Positions 46,714-56,566 are shown, counted from the first letter of the stretch. The stretch is 64,000 bases of DNA from Paenarthrobacter nitroguajacolicus (GCF_029952445.1 NZ_JAQPPK010000006.1:1-64000); one strand, 5' to 3'. Translations and numbers: made by a program. Notes: generated by a model from the letters alone, not told the origin.

Positions 46714-47280
46714 CTAGGCAGGTTCGGCGAACCACAGCTTCGTCTCGCCGTACTTCTTGTGGGCGAAACACTCCATGGCTTCAGGCCACGCCGGCTCCGG
46801 GCTGCGGGAACTGCGCTCCACCACCACCACGGCTGCCTCATCCAGGTGTGAGGCCAACTTTGCGAGCACCGCGCCCAAGGCAGGCTCGTCCAAGGGGTAG
46901 GGCGGGTCAAGGAAGACCAAGTCCCACACCGAGGCATCTCCGGCGCGCTCCAGGAAAGACTCCACCTTTGAGCGGTGCACGGAGACCTTCTTGGTTCCAA
47001 CGCTCTGGTTGACCAAGTCAGCGTTACGCTGGCAAACATCGCTGGCCCTGGCATCGAATTCCACCAGGTCCACGCTGCGGGCTCCCCTGCTGGCGCTCTC
47101 AACACCCAGGGAACCCGAACCCGCGTAGAGGTCAAGGACCCTGGCATCGTCAATGACCGCCAGTGATTCCAAGCGCGAGAACAAGGCTTCCTTGACGCGG
47201 TCCGTAGTGGGTCGCGTGGCGGTCCCCGGGACGCTGGCCAAGGGATTTCCGCCGGCGACACCAGCGATGATCCGGCTCAT
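46714..47280 (-). CDS. rsmD: 16S rRNA (guanine966-N2)-methyltransferase
   Basis: Methylates G966 of 16S rRNA. The N-terminal MSRIIAGVAGG, SAM motif LYAGSGSLGVE (51-61) and catalytic DPPY (125-128) are all present. 188 residues. It lies 33 bp downstream of recG on the same strand. Downstream, it converges with the spermidine-synthase-like gene with no spacer beyond the repeat. Confidence 0.95.
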   Translation of the reverse strand: MSRIIAGVAGGNPLASVPGTATRPTTDRVKEALFSRLESLAVIDDARVLDLYAGSGSLGVESASRGARSVDLVEFDARASDVCQRNADLVNQSVGTKKVSVHRSKVESFLERAGDASVWDLVFLDPPYPLDEPALGAVLAKLASHLDEAAVVVVERSSRSPEPAWPEAMECFAHKKYGETKLWFAEPA

Positions 47281-47313
47281 TGCCGCACTCCCTGTGGACG
47301 CTGCCTCGGGCTT

Positions 47314-49569
47314 CTAACCGCGTTCAAGGAACGCCTCCTTCTCGGGATTCAAATACTGATCGATTGCAGCGGCAAGGGCAGGCTGGTCCTGCAGCGCAGG
47401 ATCCTGCCCCACCAAGGCCTGGGCGTCGGCGCGTGCGCGGGCAATGATGTCCTCGTGCTCAAGGACGCGGAGCAACTTCAACGTCGACCGTCCCCCGGAC
47501 TGCGATGCACCCAGGATGTCGCCTTCCCGGCGCAGCTTCAGGTCTTCCTGCGACAACTCAAAACCGTCAGTGGTGGACGCAACGGCTTCCAGCCGGCGAC
47601 GACTCGGATGTCCCGGTTCCAGGGTGGTCACCAGGAGGCACGTGCCAGGCAGCCCGCCCCGGCCCACCCGTCCGCGCAACTGGTGGAGCTGCGAAATGCC
47701 AAAACGGTCAGCGTCCAGGATCACCATCAAGGTGGCATTGTGGACATCCACGCCCACCTCAATGACGGTTGTGGACACCAGCACTTTGGTCTGGTTGGAC
47801 GCAAAGGAGGCCATGGTTTCAGACTTCACCTGGGGATCCTGCCGGCCGTGAAGCGGGGCGACCGGAACACCGGCCAGGGCTGGTTCCTGCAGGAGGCTTT
47901 CGACGACGGCAGTCACCGACGCGAGCTCCCTCGCCGGCCCCTCGTCCGAGAGTGCAGCGTCGCTTGGCTCCGCTTCCCCCGGACTGAAGTCGCCGTCGTC
48001 GTCCGATCCGATCTTGGGGCACACCACATAGACCTGGTGACCCGACTCGACCTCCTCCCGGGACCGTTTCCAGATGCGGTCCGCCCAGCCGGGGTTTTCG
48101 GAAAGGCCCACCACATGGGTGGAAATTGGTGCTCGGCCTGCGGGAAGTTCATCCAGGATGGAGGTTTCGAGGTCGCCGAAAACTGTCATCGCCACAGTGC
48201 GCGGGATGGGGGTTGCGGTCATCACGAGCAAGTGCGGAGGCCGCTGCGCTTTTGCCCGGAGCGCATCACGCTGTTCCACTCCGAAGCGGTGCTGCTCGTC
48301 AACGACGATCAAGCCGAGGTCCTGGAAACTGGTTTTGTCGCTCAGCAAGGCATGCGTACCGATCACGATTCCGGCATTTCCCGAAGCTGCGTCCAGCATT
48401 GCCTGTTTCCGTGCGGCAGTGGGCATGGAACCGGTCAGCAAGGTTACTTGCACGGCTTGCTGCGACGAGTCGCCTCCGAGCATGCCCGCCCCACCAAACA
48501 TGTGGTCCCGGGCCAGCGGGCCAAGTGTTCGCCGAATGGAGTCAAAGTGTTGGGCCGCAAGGACTTCCGTTGGCGCAAGAAGGGCAGCCTGCCCTCCGGC
48601 ATCCACCACCTGGAGCATGGCCCGCAGGGCGACGATGGTCTTGCCGGAACCCACCTCACCCTGCAGAAGCCTGTTCATGGGCGTGTCCCGGGCCAGTTCT
48701 TCGGCAACCGTTTTTCCGACGGCGGACTGGCCGGCGGTCAGCGTAAAGGGCAGGTTCTGATCGAATTTGCTGAGCAGTCCACCCGCCAATGGCCGCCTGG
48801 CCGTCGCTTCCTCAGCCGCGAGCTGGGCCCGCCTCCGGGCCAACGCAGTCTGCAGGACCAAGGCTTCCTGGTAGCGGAAACGCTCCTGCGCCCTCTGCCA
48901 GTCCTTCGGAGTCTCGGGTGAATGGATCAGTCGGTACGCATCCGCGACGCTGAGGAAGCCGTCCCTGCCGGCAATATGCGCAGGGATGGGGTCCTCCAGC
49001 GCATCAAGGTCCATGGTCTGAAGCAGGGCAGTAATGACCTTATGGATGGACCAGCTGGTCAGCTTCGCCGTAGCCGGGTACACCGGAATGGGCATGGCCG
49101 CGAGTTTCGCAGGGTCCGCCGCGCCCTCGGCATCCGGGTCCTCGTCCAGCAAAAGGAAATCCGGATTGGTCAGGCCCAGAGCCCCGCCATAGCGGGTGAC
49201 CTTCCCCGAAAACATGGCCCGGCGACCAGCCAGAAGCTCCGCCTTGGCCCGGAACCCGTTGAAGAAACTCACCTTCAGCGTTCCGGGAACGCCACTTCCT
49301 CCGGCTTCGTCGGTGACCACTACGTCCGTGATGGAGCCACGCCGCGCCCGCATCTGCCGGGAGCTGTTGGAGAGGACACGGGCTATGAGCGTGACTTCCT
49401 CGTCCAGCGGAAGATTGCTGATGGGAGTCAGCTCCCCACGGCTGAGGTAACGCCGAGGGAAATAGTTCAGCAGGGCACCGGATGTTTTCAGGCCAAGATG
49501 TTTGTCAATAACGGCTGCTGACCGCTTGCCGATCCTGCGTTCAAGAGGCAGGTCCAGTTCAGTAGTCAT
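47314..49569 (-). CDS. recG: ATP-dependent DNA helicase RecG
   Basis: Branch-migrates and regresses stalled forks and D-loops. An N-terminal wedge/OB domain (about 1-240), then helicase motifs GEVGSGKTIVA (I), DEQHRFG (II), TATPIPRT (III), TTVIEVGVDV and QLRGRVGRGG (VI). 751 residues from ATG 49569 (MTTELDLPLERRIG), the family-like start; ATG 49605 and 49590 are longer options. It overlaps the DAK2 gene by 11 bp. No clear ribosome site, so coupling is likely. Confidence 0.94.
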   Translation of the reverse strand: MTTELDLPLERRIGKRSAAVIDKHLGLKTSGALLNYFPRRYLSRGELTPISNLPLDEEVTLIARVLSNSSRQMRARRGSITDVVVTDEAGGSGVPGTLKVSFFNGFRAKAELLAGRRAMFSGKVTRYGGALGLTNPDFLLLDEDPDAEGAADPAKLAAMPIPVYPATAKLTSWSIHKVITALLQTMDLDALEDPIPAHIAGRDGFLSVADAYRLIHSPETPKDWQRAQERFRYQEALVLQTALARRRAQLAAEEATARRPLAGGLLSKFDQNLPFTLTAGQSAVGKTVAEELARDTPMNRLLQGEVGSGKTIVALRAMLQVVDAGGQAALLAPTEVLAAQHFDSIRRTLGPLARDHMFGGAGMLGGDSSQQAVQVTLLTGSMPTAARKQAMLDAASGNAGIVIGTHALLSDKTSFQDLGLIVVDEQHRFGVEQRDALRAKAQRPPHLLVMTATPIPRTVAMTVFGDLETSILDELPAGRAPISTHVVGLSENPGWADRIWKRSREEVESGHQVYVVCPKIGSDDDGDFSPGEAEPSDAALSDEGPARELASVTAVVESLLQEPALAGVPVAPLHGRQDPQVKSETMASFASNQTKVLVSTTVIEVGVDVHNATLMVILDADRFGISQLHQLRGRVGRGGLPGTCLLVTTLEPGHPSRRRLEAVASTTDGFELSQEDLKLRREGDILGASQSGGRSTLKLLRVLEHEDIIARARADAQALVGQDPALQDQPALAAAIDQYLNPEKEAFLERG

Positions 49570-50566
49570 GCCGTGGCTGGTCTGAATCATGCCGGGGCAG
49601 GGCAAGCTGGCTAACGGCGATATCGCTCGGTTCCCCGAGCGACCTGATCAATTCGACGGCGGGCTCCGGGTCCGGGACGTGTACGTGGACACGCCAACGG
49701 TAGCTGGCTTCGACGGTGGATTCCTCGTCGTCGTCGTCGCTGGCCTGCGTGCCGCCAACCTGGCTCATGATGACCGAGTCCCCCATCTCATCCAGTCTTT
49801 GACGCAGGATGGCCGCATTGAGCGGGGAAAGACTGATGGTGCACATGACCTCCACTCCGTCGTCGGCCGGCATGTGCTCATGGATGTGGGGATCCTGCAG
49901 TTTGTACCCATGAAGGTCGTCCAGGATCTCGTCCTGCAACTCTTCGCCCAGGACCGCAGAACGAAGGCAGTCCAGCACCAGCAGCATGCCCACGCCGCCG
50001 GCATCGACCACGTGTGCCGCCTGCAACTGTGCCAGCTCCCCCTCCGTGCGCAGAACGGCCTGATAGGCAGCTTCCACCACGGCATCCAGCGACAGGCCAA
50101 GGGCATGGTTGCTGTCGTCGCCGTCCTGCTCAGCGTCAACTCGCTGCGCTGCGTGCGCTGCGGCTTCCAGCACGGAGAGCATGGTTCCGGCCACAGGCTC
50201 ACTGAGCGCAGACCAGGCGCGGATTTGTGCCCTGTTCAACGCGGTGGCGAGAAGCGGGGCGCTAAGGCGCGTTTTGCCGGCCAAAGGTTCGGCCGCGGCG
50301 CACAAAAACACGGCGAACAGCGTTCCCGAGTTGCCCCGTGCCTGCTCCATGGCTGCCTGGCCGGCTTTGGACAACACGGCGCCAACATCGTGGCCGGATT
50401 CGGACGAATCAGGTGCGGCTTCATCCAAGGCGGAAGCGGCGGCCCGTACCGTGAGATAGAGGTTTGTGCCTGTGTCACCGTCGGCAACGGGGAAGATGTT
50501 GATCGCATTGAGGCGGTCGCTGTGGTTGCCAAGGACCACTTCCGCCTTGCTGAGCCAACGTTTCAT
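49559..50566 (-). CDS. DAK2 domain protein, short FakA/YloV-like
   Basis: A 335-residue kinase-fold protein. NIFPVADGDTGTNLYLT and RGNSGTLF are the DAK2 nucleotide/metal motifs (about residues 22-40 and 75-85); the middle part (DGVEVMCTISL to VHVHVPDPEPAVEL) matches the second domain of fatty-acid kinase FakA. The third, FakB-contacting domain of full-length (about 550 aa) FakA is absent. No clear ribosome site at ATG 50566, so the start is uncertain; TTG starts further upstream would overlap thiL. Neighbours thiL and recG are conserved around it. Confidence 0.75.
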   Translation of the reverse strand: MKRWLSKAEVVLGNHSDRLNAINIFPVADGDTGTNLYLTVRAAASALDEAAPDSSESGHDVGAVLSKAGQAAMEQARGNSGTLFAVFLCAAAEPLAGKTRLSAPLLATALNRAQIRAWSALSEPVAGTMLSVLEAAAHAAQRVDAEQDGDDSNHALGLSLDAVVEAAYQAVLRTEGELAQLQAAHVVDAGGVGMLLVLDCLRSAVLGEELQDEILDDLHGYKLQDPHIHEHMPADDGVEVMCTISLSPLNAAILRQRLDEMGDSVIMSQVGGTQASDDDDEESTVEASYRWRVHVHVPDPEPAVELIRSLGEPSDIAVSQLALPRHDSDQPRHDY

Positions 50567-50588
50567 GGCGTGTGCATTCGCGGCGATC

Positions 50589-51602
50589 TTAGTCTGCAAA
50601 GTGATCCCATCCAACGGTGTCAGCAGCAAGCCCGGCAATCCGGACGCCGCTGCCTGGCGGCTCGACAACGGCTTGAACTGAGCCTATCGCAGTGAAGCCG
50701 TGCGGCAGCTGAATTCCTGCTGGGAACGTGGCCAGCAGCCCGTGGTCTTCTCCCCCGCCCAGAACCCACTGCATTGCTTCCTTGCCCAGCAAAGCGGCGG
50801 CCGGTTCCAACACGGCGGCATATTTTTTCAACGCGAGGGGGTCGAAATCCAGCACCGCGTCACTGGCAGTGGCCAGCCGGCCGCCGTCGCGCAGCAAGCC
50901 GTCCGAGATGTCCAGCATGGCCGTGGCGGCCGCCCTTGCAGCGAGCGGGCCGGCCTCCAACGGCGGGAAAGGCCTGCATTGGCTGTCCACGAAGCCCCTC
51001 AACTCATCGCTGAGTTTCCCGATCGGGATATCGCTCTCGAGCAACGCCCAGCCGGCGGCCGCCCGTCCCAGCGTCCCGGCCACCGCAACAATGTCTCCGG
51101 CACGCGCGCCGGAGCGCAGCACCGGCGCCACCCCGGCAAGAGTTCCGACGACGGCCACGGTCACCGCGATCTCGCGGCCGCGGCCGAGGTCACCGCCTGC
51201 AACTGAGCAGTCCGGGGCGCCCAAGGCCACTATGGCCGCTGTCAGGCCGTCTGCAAAAGCTTCCACCCAGTCGACCGGAGTTGACGGAGGCATGGTCAGG
51301 CTCACCACCAGGGAAGTAGCACTGCCACCCATGGCGTTGATGTCACTGAGGTTTTGCGCCGCAGCTTTCCAACCGACGTCGTATCCGCTGGTCCTGTAGC
51401 CGTTGTTCCACTGGAGCCTGAAGTCCTGGTCCTGGGTTTGGGTGTCGATGGAGATCAGGGTGCGGCCATCCGGCGCAGCGACCAGGGCTGCATCATCCCC
51501 GGGTCCCAACAGGATGCCGGGGCTGCTGTTCAGCCGGGGGAAGATCCTGGCAAGGAGCTCGGACTCCGAGAGGTCCTGGACTGTCAATTGTTCTGCTGGC
51601 AC
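50589..51602 (-). CDS. thiL: Thiamine-monophosphate kinase
   Basis: Phosphorylates thiamine monophosphate to the active diphosphate using ATP. Family marks: GPGDDAALV near the N-terminus, SDINAMGG, SVAGGDLGRG and MLDISDGLLRDGG. 337 residues. Its product TPP is the ligand of the thiC riboswitch at 19031-19120. Divergent from the lipoprotein gene. Confidence 0.95.
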   Translation of the reverse strand: MPAEQLTVQDLSESELLARIFPRLNSSPGILLGPGDDAALVAAPDGRTLISIDTQTQDQDFRLQWNNGYRTSGYDVGWKAAAQNLSDINAMGGSATSLVVSLTMPPSTPVDWVEAFADGLTAAIVALGAPDCSVAGGDLGRGREIAVTVAVVGTLAGVAPVLRSGARAGDIVAVAGTLGRAAAGWALLESDIPIGKLSDELRGFVDSQCRPFPPLEAGPLAARAAATAMLDISDGLLRDGGRLATASDAVLDFDPLALKKYAAVLEPAAALLGKEAMQWVLGGGEDHGLLATFPAGIQLPHGFTAIGSVQAVVEPPGSGVRIAGLAADTVGWDHFAD

Positions 51603-51724
51603 GGCTCTACGCTATCGCGATCCACCGACAGGATAACGACGCAGGGGTTCGCGACTGGCTCCGCGGCTTTGTGACCGGGGCTACTCCCGGCCGGCCGGCC
51701 GTGCTTGCGGGATAGGCTAAAGGG

Positions 51725-52234
51725 ATGCACCGAAAGACCCTCCGCCGGACTGCCATGGCCATTTCGCTGGCTTCAGCATCCGTCCTCGCCTTGTCTGCCT
51801 GTTCTCCAGCTGTCGACGTTACCGCTGCCGCGGACGCCGCCAACCCTGCCTGTGCCCCGATGATGGTTGCGCTGCCTGACAAGATCGGCGATGCCGCCCT
51901 CCGCAACACCAACAGCCAGGCGACAGCGGCCTGGGGAGATCCTTCGCAGGTCATCCTGCGTTGCGGCGTCAATGTTCCCGGCCCAACAACGGACCGCTGT
52001 GTCAGCGTCAACGACATCGACTGGGTCATCAAAGAAGGAGATCCGGTGTACACGCTCACCACGTTTGGTCGTGAGCCGGCCACGGAAATCCTGATCGATC
52101 CGGTCAAATTGGAAGCCGCCAACATCAGCTCCGCAACCGTCCTGACCGAACTCGCAGCCGCCGTCGGAAAAATCAAGGCGACCGGCAAGTGCGTTGGCCA
52201 GGAGGACCTGCAGAACCTGCCCACAAACAAGTAA
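51725..52234 (+). CDS. DUF3515 family lipoprotein
   Basis: A 169-residue exported lipoprotein: a basic N-terminus and hydrophobic stretch end in the lipobox LSAC with Cys26. The mature part has the DUF3515 pattern ILRCGVNVPGP, TDRCVSVNDIDWV and a final conserved Cys (KCVGQED), giving possible disulfides. DUF3515 is actinobacterial and typically lies between thiL and ddl, as here. Function unknown. The stop codon lies in a tandem repeat. Confidence 0.85.
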   Translation: MHRKTLRRTAMAISLASASVLALSACSPAVDVTAAADAANPACAPMMVALPDKIGDAALRNTNSQATAAWGDPSQVILRCGVNVPGPTTDRCVSVNDIDWVIKEGDPVYTLTTFGREPATEILIDPVKLEAANISSATVLTELAAAVGKIKATGKCVGQEDLQNLPTNK

Positions 52235-52280
52235 GTCAGCGCAGGAAGTACGTCAGGGCGGGCAAGTTCGTTAGCGCAGG
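52229..52280. repeat. Degenerate 17-18-bp tandem repeat x3 at a convergent junction
   Basis: AAGTAAGTCAGCGCAGG, AAGTACGTCAGGGCGGGC and AAGTTCGTTAGCGCAGG lie end to end. They span both stop codons (lipoprotein TAA at 52232-52234, ddl stop at 52271-52273) and fill the 36-bp gap. No terminator hairpin is seen. Confidence 0.8.
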
Positions 52281-53407
52281 CCCGTTTTCCGGGTCAGCGC
52301 CAAGTGGATGAGTTCATCGATCAGCTCGCCGTAAGCCAATCCGGAAGCGGCCCACATCTGCGGGTACATGCTCTTGGGAGTGAAGCCCGGCATCGTGTTG
52401 ATCTCATTGATGATCAGTTCACCGGCGGGAGTGTAGAAGAAATCCACCCGGCTGAGTCCCTCGGCACCGACGGCGTCGAAGGCGACCGCTGCCAGTTCCC
52501 TTACCCGGGCGATGGCTTCATCAGGCATGTCGGCAGGGCAGCTGAGGGCTGCAGCCCCGTCCTCCACGTATTTGGCAGCGAAGTCGTAGAACTGGTGTTC
52601 CCCGGCAGCCACGGCGATTTCTCCGGGCATCGACGTGCGGGGCGCATCGGTGCCACGCCCCTGCAGAACGGCGCACTCGATTTCACGTCCCACGATTCCG
52701 GCTTCGATAACCAGTTTCAGGTCGTGGCGGCGCGCTTCCTCGACGGCGGCATCCAGGTCCTCCAGCGAGTCCACTTTGGATATTCCCATGGAGGAACCCG
52801 CACGGGCGGGCTTGACGAAGACCGGGAATCCGAGCTTGTCCACACGCTTGCGGACGGCCTCGGCGTCGGTCACCCAGTCGCGGTCCGTCACGGCGATGTA
52901 CGGCCCCACCTTCAGGCCGGCGGATTCAAACACCACTTTCATGAAGTGCTTATCCATTCCCACGGCGGAGGCCAACACTCCGGCCCCCACGTAGCGGGTG
53001 TCGGACAGTTCAAGGAGGCCTTGGATGGTCCCGTCCTCGCCCCAGGGCCCGTGCAGCAGCGGGAAGACGACGTCCACGGATCCCAGTACCTGCGGAACCG
53101 CATTGGGTTCGGTCACGATCAGCTGGTGCGACCCGCCAATCTCGGCCAATGTCACGGTCTTACCGGAGGTCGCCACCTCGGGAAGGGCCGTGGAACTGAG
53201 GGACCACTGGCTGGTGTCGCCGGAGGCCAAGACCCACTGACCCGACTTCGCGATGCCGATGGGGATGACGTCGTACTTGTTGGTATCAATGGCCCCCATG
53301 ACACCGGCCGCCGTGACACAGCTGACAGCGTGTTCGCTTGAGCGGCCGCCAAAGAGGATCGCCACGCGGGGCTTGGCCTTCAAGGGTGTGGATTCTTCAT
53401 TCACCAT
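52271..53407 (-). CDS. ddlA: D-alanine--D-alanine ligase
   Basis: Makes D-Ala-D-Ala for peptidoglycan precursors with ATP. ATP-grasp domain; the recognisable parts are VAILFGGRSSEHAVSC, PLLHGPWGEDG, FVKPARAGSSMGISKV and INEINTMPGFTPKSMYP. 378 residues. The ATG overlaps the gpsA stop by one base (TGATG), so it is coupled to gpsA and plsC. No vancomycin-type partner is nearby. Confidence 0.96.
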   Translation of the reverse strand: MVNEESTPLKAKPRVAILFGGRSSEHAVSCVTAAGVMGAIDTNKYDVIPIGIAKSGQWVLASGDTSQWSLSSTALPEVATSGKTVTLAEIGGSHQLIVTEPNAVPQVLGSVDVVFPLLHGPWGEDGTIQGLLELSDTRYVGAGVLASAVGMDKHFMKVVFESAGLKVGPYIAVTDRDWVTDAEAVRKRVDKLGFPVFVKPARAGSSMGISKVDSLEDLDAAVEEARRHDLKLVIEAGIVGREIECAVLQGRGTDAPRTSMPGEIAVAAGEHQFYDFAAKYVEDGAAALSCPADMPDEAIARVRELAAVAFDAVGAEGLSRVDFFYTPAGELIINEINTMPGFTPKSMYPQMWAASGLAYGELIDELIHLALTRKTGLR

Positions 53408-54459
53408 CAGTAGTCGCCTTCGGACTTCAGTGCCCGGGCCAACAGTCGCGGCCCAAGGTCATCAACGGACATTCTGCCTTCAAGCACGGCGACTACGGCC
53501 GCGGTGATGGGCATTTCGACGTTCAGTTTTCCAGCCAGTTCGTGCACGGCAGGGCCGGATTTGATGCCTTCAGCGGTCTGCGTCATCTTTTCTGCCACCT
53601 GCTCCAGGCTGAACCCCTCACCGAGCAAGCGTCCGGCGGTGTGGTTCCGGGAAAGCGCTGAGGAGCAGGTGGCAACGAGGTCGCCGAGACCTGCGAGGCC
53701 TGCCATCGTGTGTGCTTCGCCGCCCAACGCCAGGGCTAGCCGCGACGTCTCCGCGAGGCCACGCGTAATCACCGAGGCCTTGGTGTTGTCCCCCATTTGC
53801 CGCCCTTCGCAGATCCCCACGGCGAGGGCAATCACGTTCTTGACGATTCCGCCGATCTCCACACCTACAACGTCCGTACTGGTGTACGGACGGAAATAGG
53901 GAGCTGTGCAGCACAAGGCAATCGCCGCAGCCGTGTCCGCGTCGCTGCAGGCCACCACTGAGGCGGTGGGCTGCTCCCGGGCGATTTCCATTGCCAGGTT
54001 GGGTCCGGATACCACGGCCACACGCGTGTCCGAGAGACCAAGTTCCTGGGCAATGACTTCGCTCATACGGGCGTCGGTGCCCAATTCCAGGCCCTTCATG
54101 AGGGACACCACCACGGCCTCAGAGGACACCAGTGGCTTCCAGTCTCCCAACTGCGGCCTCAGTGATTGGGCCGGCACGGCGAGGACCACCAAGGTGGCGT
54201 CCTTCAGGACCTCCGCTACATCCGTGGAAGCGATGATGGATGCAGGCAGCTCGATGTCCTTCAAATACTGCTTATTGCGGTGAAGTGAATTGATCTGCTC
54301 CACGACTTCCGGCCGCCGCCCCCAGATGCGGATGCTGCGTTCAATACCCGCAGCAGCTGCCGCGTCTGCCAGGATCTTCGCAAACGTGGTGCCCCAGGAC
54401 CCCGCTCCCAGAACCGCTACGGTACTGGGAACGAAGCCGGCGCTTTCGATGAGCGTCAT
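53407..54459 (-). CDS. gpsA: NAD(P)-dependent glycerol-3-phosphate dehydrogenase
   Basis: Makes sn-glycerol 3-phosphate from dihydroxyacetone phosphate for phospholipids. The Rossmann motif VLGAGSWGTTFA (about 16-27), SGPNLAMEIA and the catalytic-Lys region IGGIVKNVIALAVGI are present. 350 residues. It overlaps plsC by 4 bp and ddl by 1 bp; with plsC this links the first steps of phosphatidate synthesis. Confidence 0.96.
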   Translation of the reverse strand: MTLIESAGFVPSTVAVLGAGSWGTTFAKILADAAAAAGIERSIRIWGRRPEVVEQINSLHRNKQYLKDIELPASIIASTDVAEVLKDATLVVLAVPAQSLRPQLGDWKPLVSSEAVVVSLMKGLELGTDARMSEVIAQELGLSDTRVAVVSGPNLAMEIAREQPTASVVACSDADTAAAIALCCTAPYFRPYTSTDVVGVEIGGIVKNVIALAVGICEGRQMGDNTKASVITRGLAETSRLALALGGEAHTMAGLAGLGDLVATCSSALSRNHTAGRLLGEGFSLEQVAEKMTQTAEGIKSGPAVHELAGKLNVEMPITAAVVAVLEGRMSVDDLGPRLLARALKSEGDY

Positions 54460-55229
54460 TTGCCGGCCTCCGGGTCCTGGTCCTCGGAGGGAGCTCCCTC
54501 GACCAGACGGCCGTGCTTGCTTTGTTTGTGGAGCGATGGGTCCCAGCGTTCAGCCGGCGCGGATTCGCCACGAAGCGTTTCGAGGAGGGCCGTAATGGCG
54601 TCCATGATCACGTCGGTGGCTTCGGTGAGGGTAGCCCGGTCAAGGGGCCTGTCCGCGAAGGAACTCAGATCCACCGGTTCGCCCACCAGGACGCGGACAG
54701 TCTTGCGGGGAAAGACGTGGAACCGCTTGGCGTAGCGCGGGAAGACCTCCTGGGCACCCCAGTGCGCGACAGGAACTACGGGCGCCCCCGTTTGCAAGGC
54801 AAGGCGGGCAGCCCCGGTGTGGCCTTTCATCGGCCAAAGGTTGGGATCCCGGGTCAGGGTGCCTTCCGGATAGATGATGATGGCGCCACCGGCGTCCACC
54901 ACCTCCTTGGCGAGCTGCAGCGAGCGGTTCGCTCCCGCCGTCGAGCGTTCAACGGGAATCTGCTTCGCGGCGCGCAGCAAGCTGCCCAGCACAGGCACCT
55001 TGAAAAGGCCCGATTTCGCCAGGAAGTGGGGTGGCCGCTTCTGGTTGTACACCATGTGCCCCACCACAATGGGATCAATCTCAGTGCAGTGGTTCGGCAC
55101 CGCAATGAAACCACCCGCAGGAAGGTTCTCAAGGCCCTCCCACTTCTTTGCCATCAACATATTCATCGCCGGACGTGCGAGGCCCGCCAGCAATATGAAC
55201 ATGGCACGGCTCGTGGCCGATTCCTTCAA
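54456..55229 (-). CDS. plsC: 1-acyl-sn-glycerol-3-phosphate acyltransferase
   Basis: Membrane-associated acyltransferase that makes phosphatidic acid. The HX4D motif is His47 to Asp52 in PNHCTEIDP; IIYPEGTLTRDP is the acceptor-site motif. A hydrophobic N-terminal stretch (8-22) may be an anchor. 257 residues; the C-terminal 25 are charged and probably disordered. It lies 11 bp after murA and overlaps gpsA by 4 bp. Confidence 0.93.
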   Translation of the reverse strand: MKESATSRAMFILLAGLARPAMNMLMAKKWEGLENLPAGGFIAVPNHCTEIDPIVVGHMVYNQKRPPHFLAKSGLFKVPVLGSLLRAAKQIPVERSTAGANRSLQLAKEVVDAGGAIIIYPEGTLTRDPNLWPMKGHTGAARLALQTGAPVVPVAHWGAQEVFPRYAKRFHVFPRKTVRVLVGEPVDLSSFADRPLDRATLTEATDVIMDAITALLETLRGESAPAERWDPSLHKQSKHGRLVEGAPSEDQDPEAGK

Positions 55230-55240
55230 GGGATCCCCCG

Positions 55241-56566
55241 CTACTTGATGGTGGTGATGTCGAAATCGGCGCCCAGGGCGGCCAGCTTCTCAGTGAAGCG
55301 CTCGTAACCGCGGTTGATGATATCGATCCCGGTGACTTTTGACGTACCTGTTGCTGCCAGTGCCGCAATGAGGTGGCTGAAGCCGCCGCGGAGATCCGGG
55401 ATGTCGATGTCGGTGCCACGAAGGGGTGTGGGGCCGGAAATCACTGCCGAGTGGAGGAAGTTCCGCTGGCCGAAACGGCACGGCACACTGCCAAGGCACT
55501 CGCGGTGCACCTGGATGTTCGCTCCCATCCGGGCCAAAGCCTCGGTGAAGCCGAAGCGGTTCTCGTAGACGGTCTCGTGGACAATCGATACACCCTCCGC
55601 CTGGGTCAGTGCGACCACCAGGGGCTGCTGCCAGTCGGTCATGAAGCCGGGGTGCACGTCCGTCTCCAGTACCAGCGGGGTGAGCTTTCCGCCTTGGTGG
55701 TAGAAACGGATGCCGTCATCGCCGATATCCATGCCGCCGCCCACCTTGCGGTAGGTGTTCAGGAACGTCATCATGTCGCGCTGGGAGGCGCCTTCAACGA
55801 AAATGTCGCCGCGGGTTACCAGGGCAGCGGAGGCCCAGGAAGCGGACTCGTTGCGGTCCGGGAGTGCGCGGTGGTTGTACCCGCGGAGGTCCTTGACGCC
55901 TTCGATGCGGATGGTGCGGTCAGTCTGGACGCTGATGATGGCACCCATCTTCTGGAGGACAGCGATGAGGTCGATGATCTCAGGCTCGGTCGCCGCGCCG
56001 ATGAGCTCCGTGATGCCTTCGGCGCGTGTTGCGCTGAGCAGAACCTGCTCCGTAGCTCCGACCGACGGGTAGGGAAGGGAAATCTTGGCACCGTGCAGGC
56101 CATGCGGGGCTGAAATGTGGATGCCGCCTGGGCGCTTTTCGACCACTGCACCAAACTGCCTCAACACGTTGAGGTGGTAATCGATGGGGCGGTCGCCGAT
56201 CTTGCATCCGCCGAGATCGGGAATGAAGGCCTCGCCGATCGCGTGGATCAGCGGCCCGCACAGCAGGATGGGAATGCGGGAGTCCCCTGCGTGGGCGTCA
56301 ATAGCAGTGCTGGAGGCCGTCTTGGCTTCTGTGGGATCCAGGGTGAGGTCACCCGACACCGGATCCTTCACCACAGTCACTCCGTGGAGCTGCAGAAGGC
56401 TGGTGACAACCTCTACATCCTTGATTTCCGGCACGTTCCTCAGCACCGATGGTTCACTGCCCAGCAACGCGGCCACCATGGCCTTGGGCACAAGGTTCTT
56501 GGCACCGCGAACGGTCACTCGTCCGGTTAATGGGACGCCACCGCGGATTGTCAGAACACTACTCAT
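55241..56566 (-). CDS. murA: UDP-N-acetylglucosamine 1-carboxyvinyltransferase
   Basis: Transfers enolpyruvate to UDP-GlcNAc, the first committed step of peptidoglycan synthesis. Lys23-Asn24 in VRGAKNLVPKAMV and the loop Cys121 in DLGGCKIGDRPID are visible. Cys is retained where mycobacterial MurA has Asp, so the enzyme is predicted to be fosfomycin-sensitive. 441 residues. It opens the cluster murA-plsC-gpsA-ddl and lies downstream of the leuD terminator. Confidence 0.95.
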   Translation of the reverse strand: MSSVLTIRGGVPLTGRVTVRGAKNLVPKAMVAALLGSEPSVLRNVPEIKDVEVVTSLLQLHGVTVVKDPVSGDLTLDPTEAKTASSTAIDAHAGDSRIPILLCGPLIHAIGEAFIPDLGGCKIGDRPIDYHLNVLRQFGAVVEKRPGGIHISAPHGLHGAKISLPYPSVGATEQVLLSATRAEGITELIGAATEPEIIDLIAVLQKMGAIISVQTDRTIRIEGVKDLRGYNHRALPDRNESASWASAALVTRGDIFVEGASQRDMMTFLNTYRKVGGGMDIGDDGIRFYHQGGKLTPLVLETDVHPGFMTDWQQPLVVALTQAEGVSIVHETVYENRFGFTEALARMGANIQVHRECLGSVPCRFGQRNFLHSAVISGPTPLRGTDIDIPDLRGGFSHLIAALAATGTSKVTGIDIINRGYERFTEKLAALGADFDITTIK

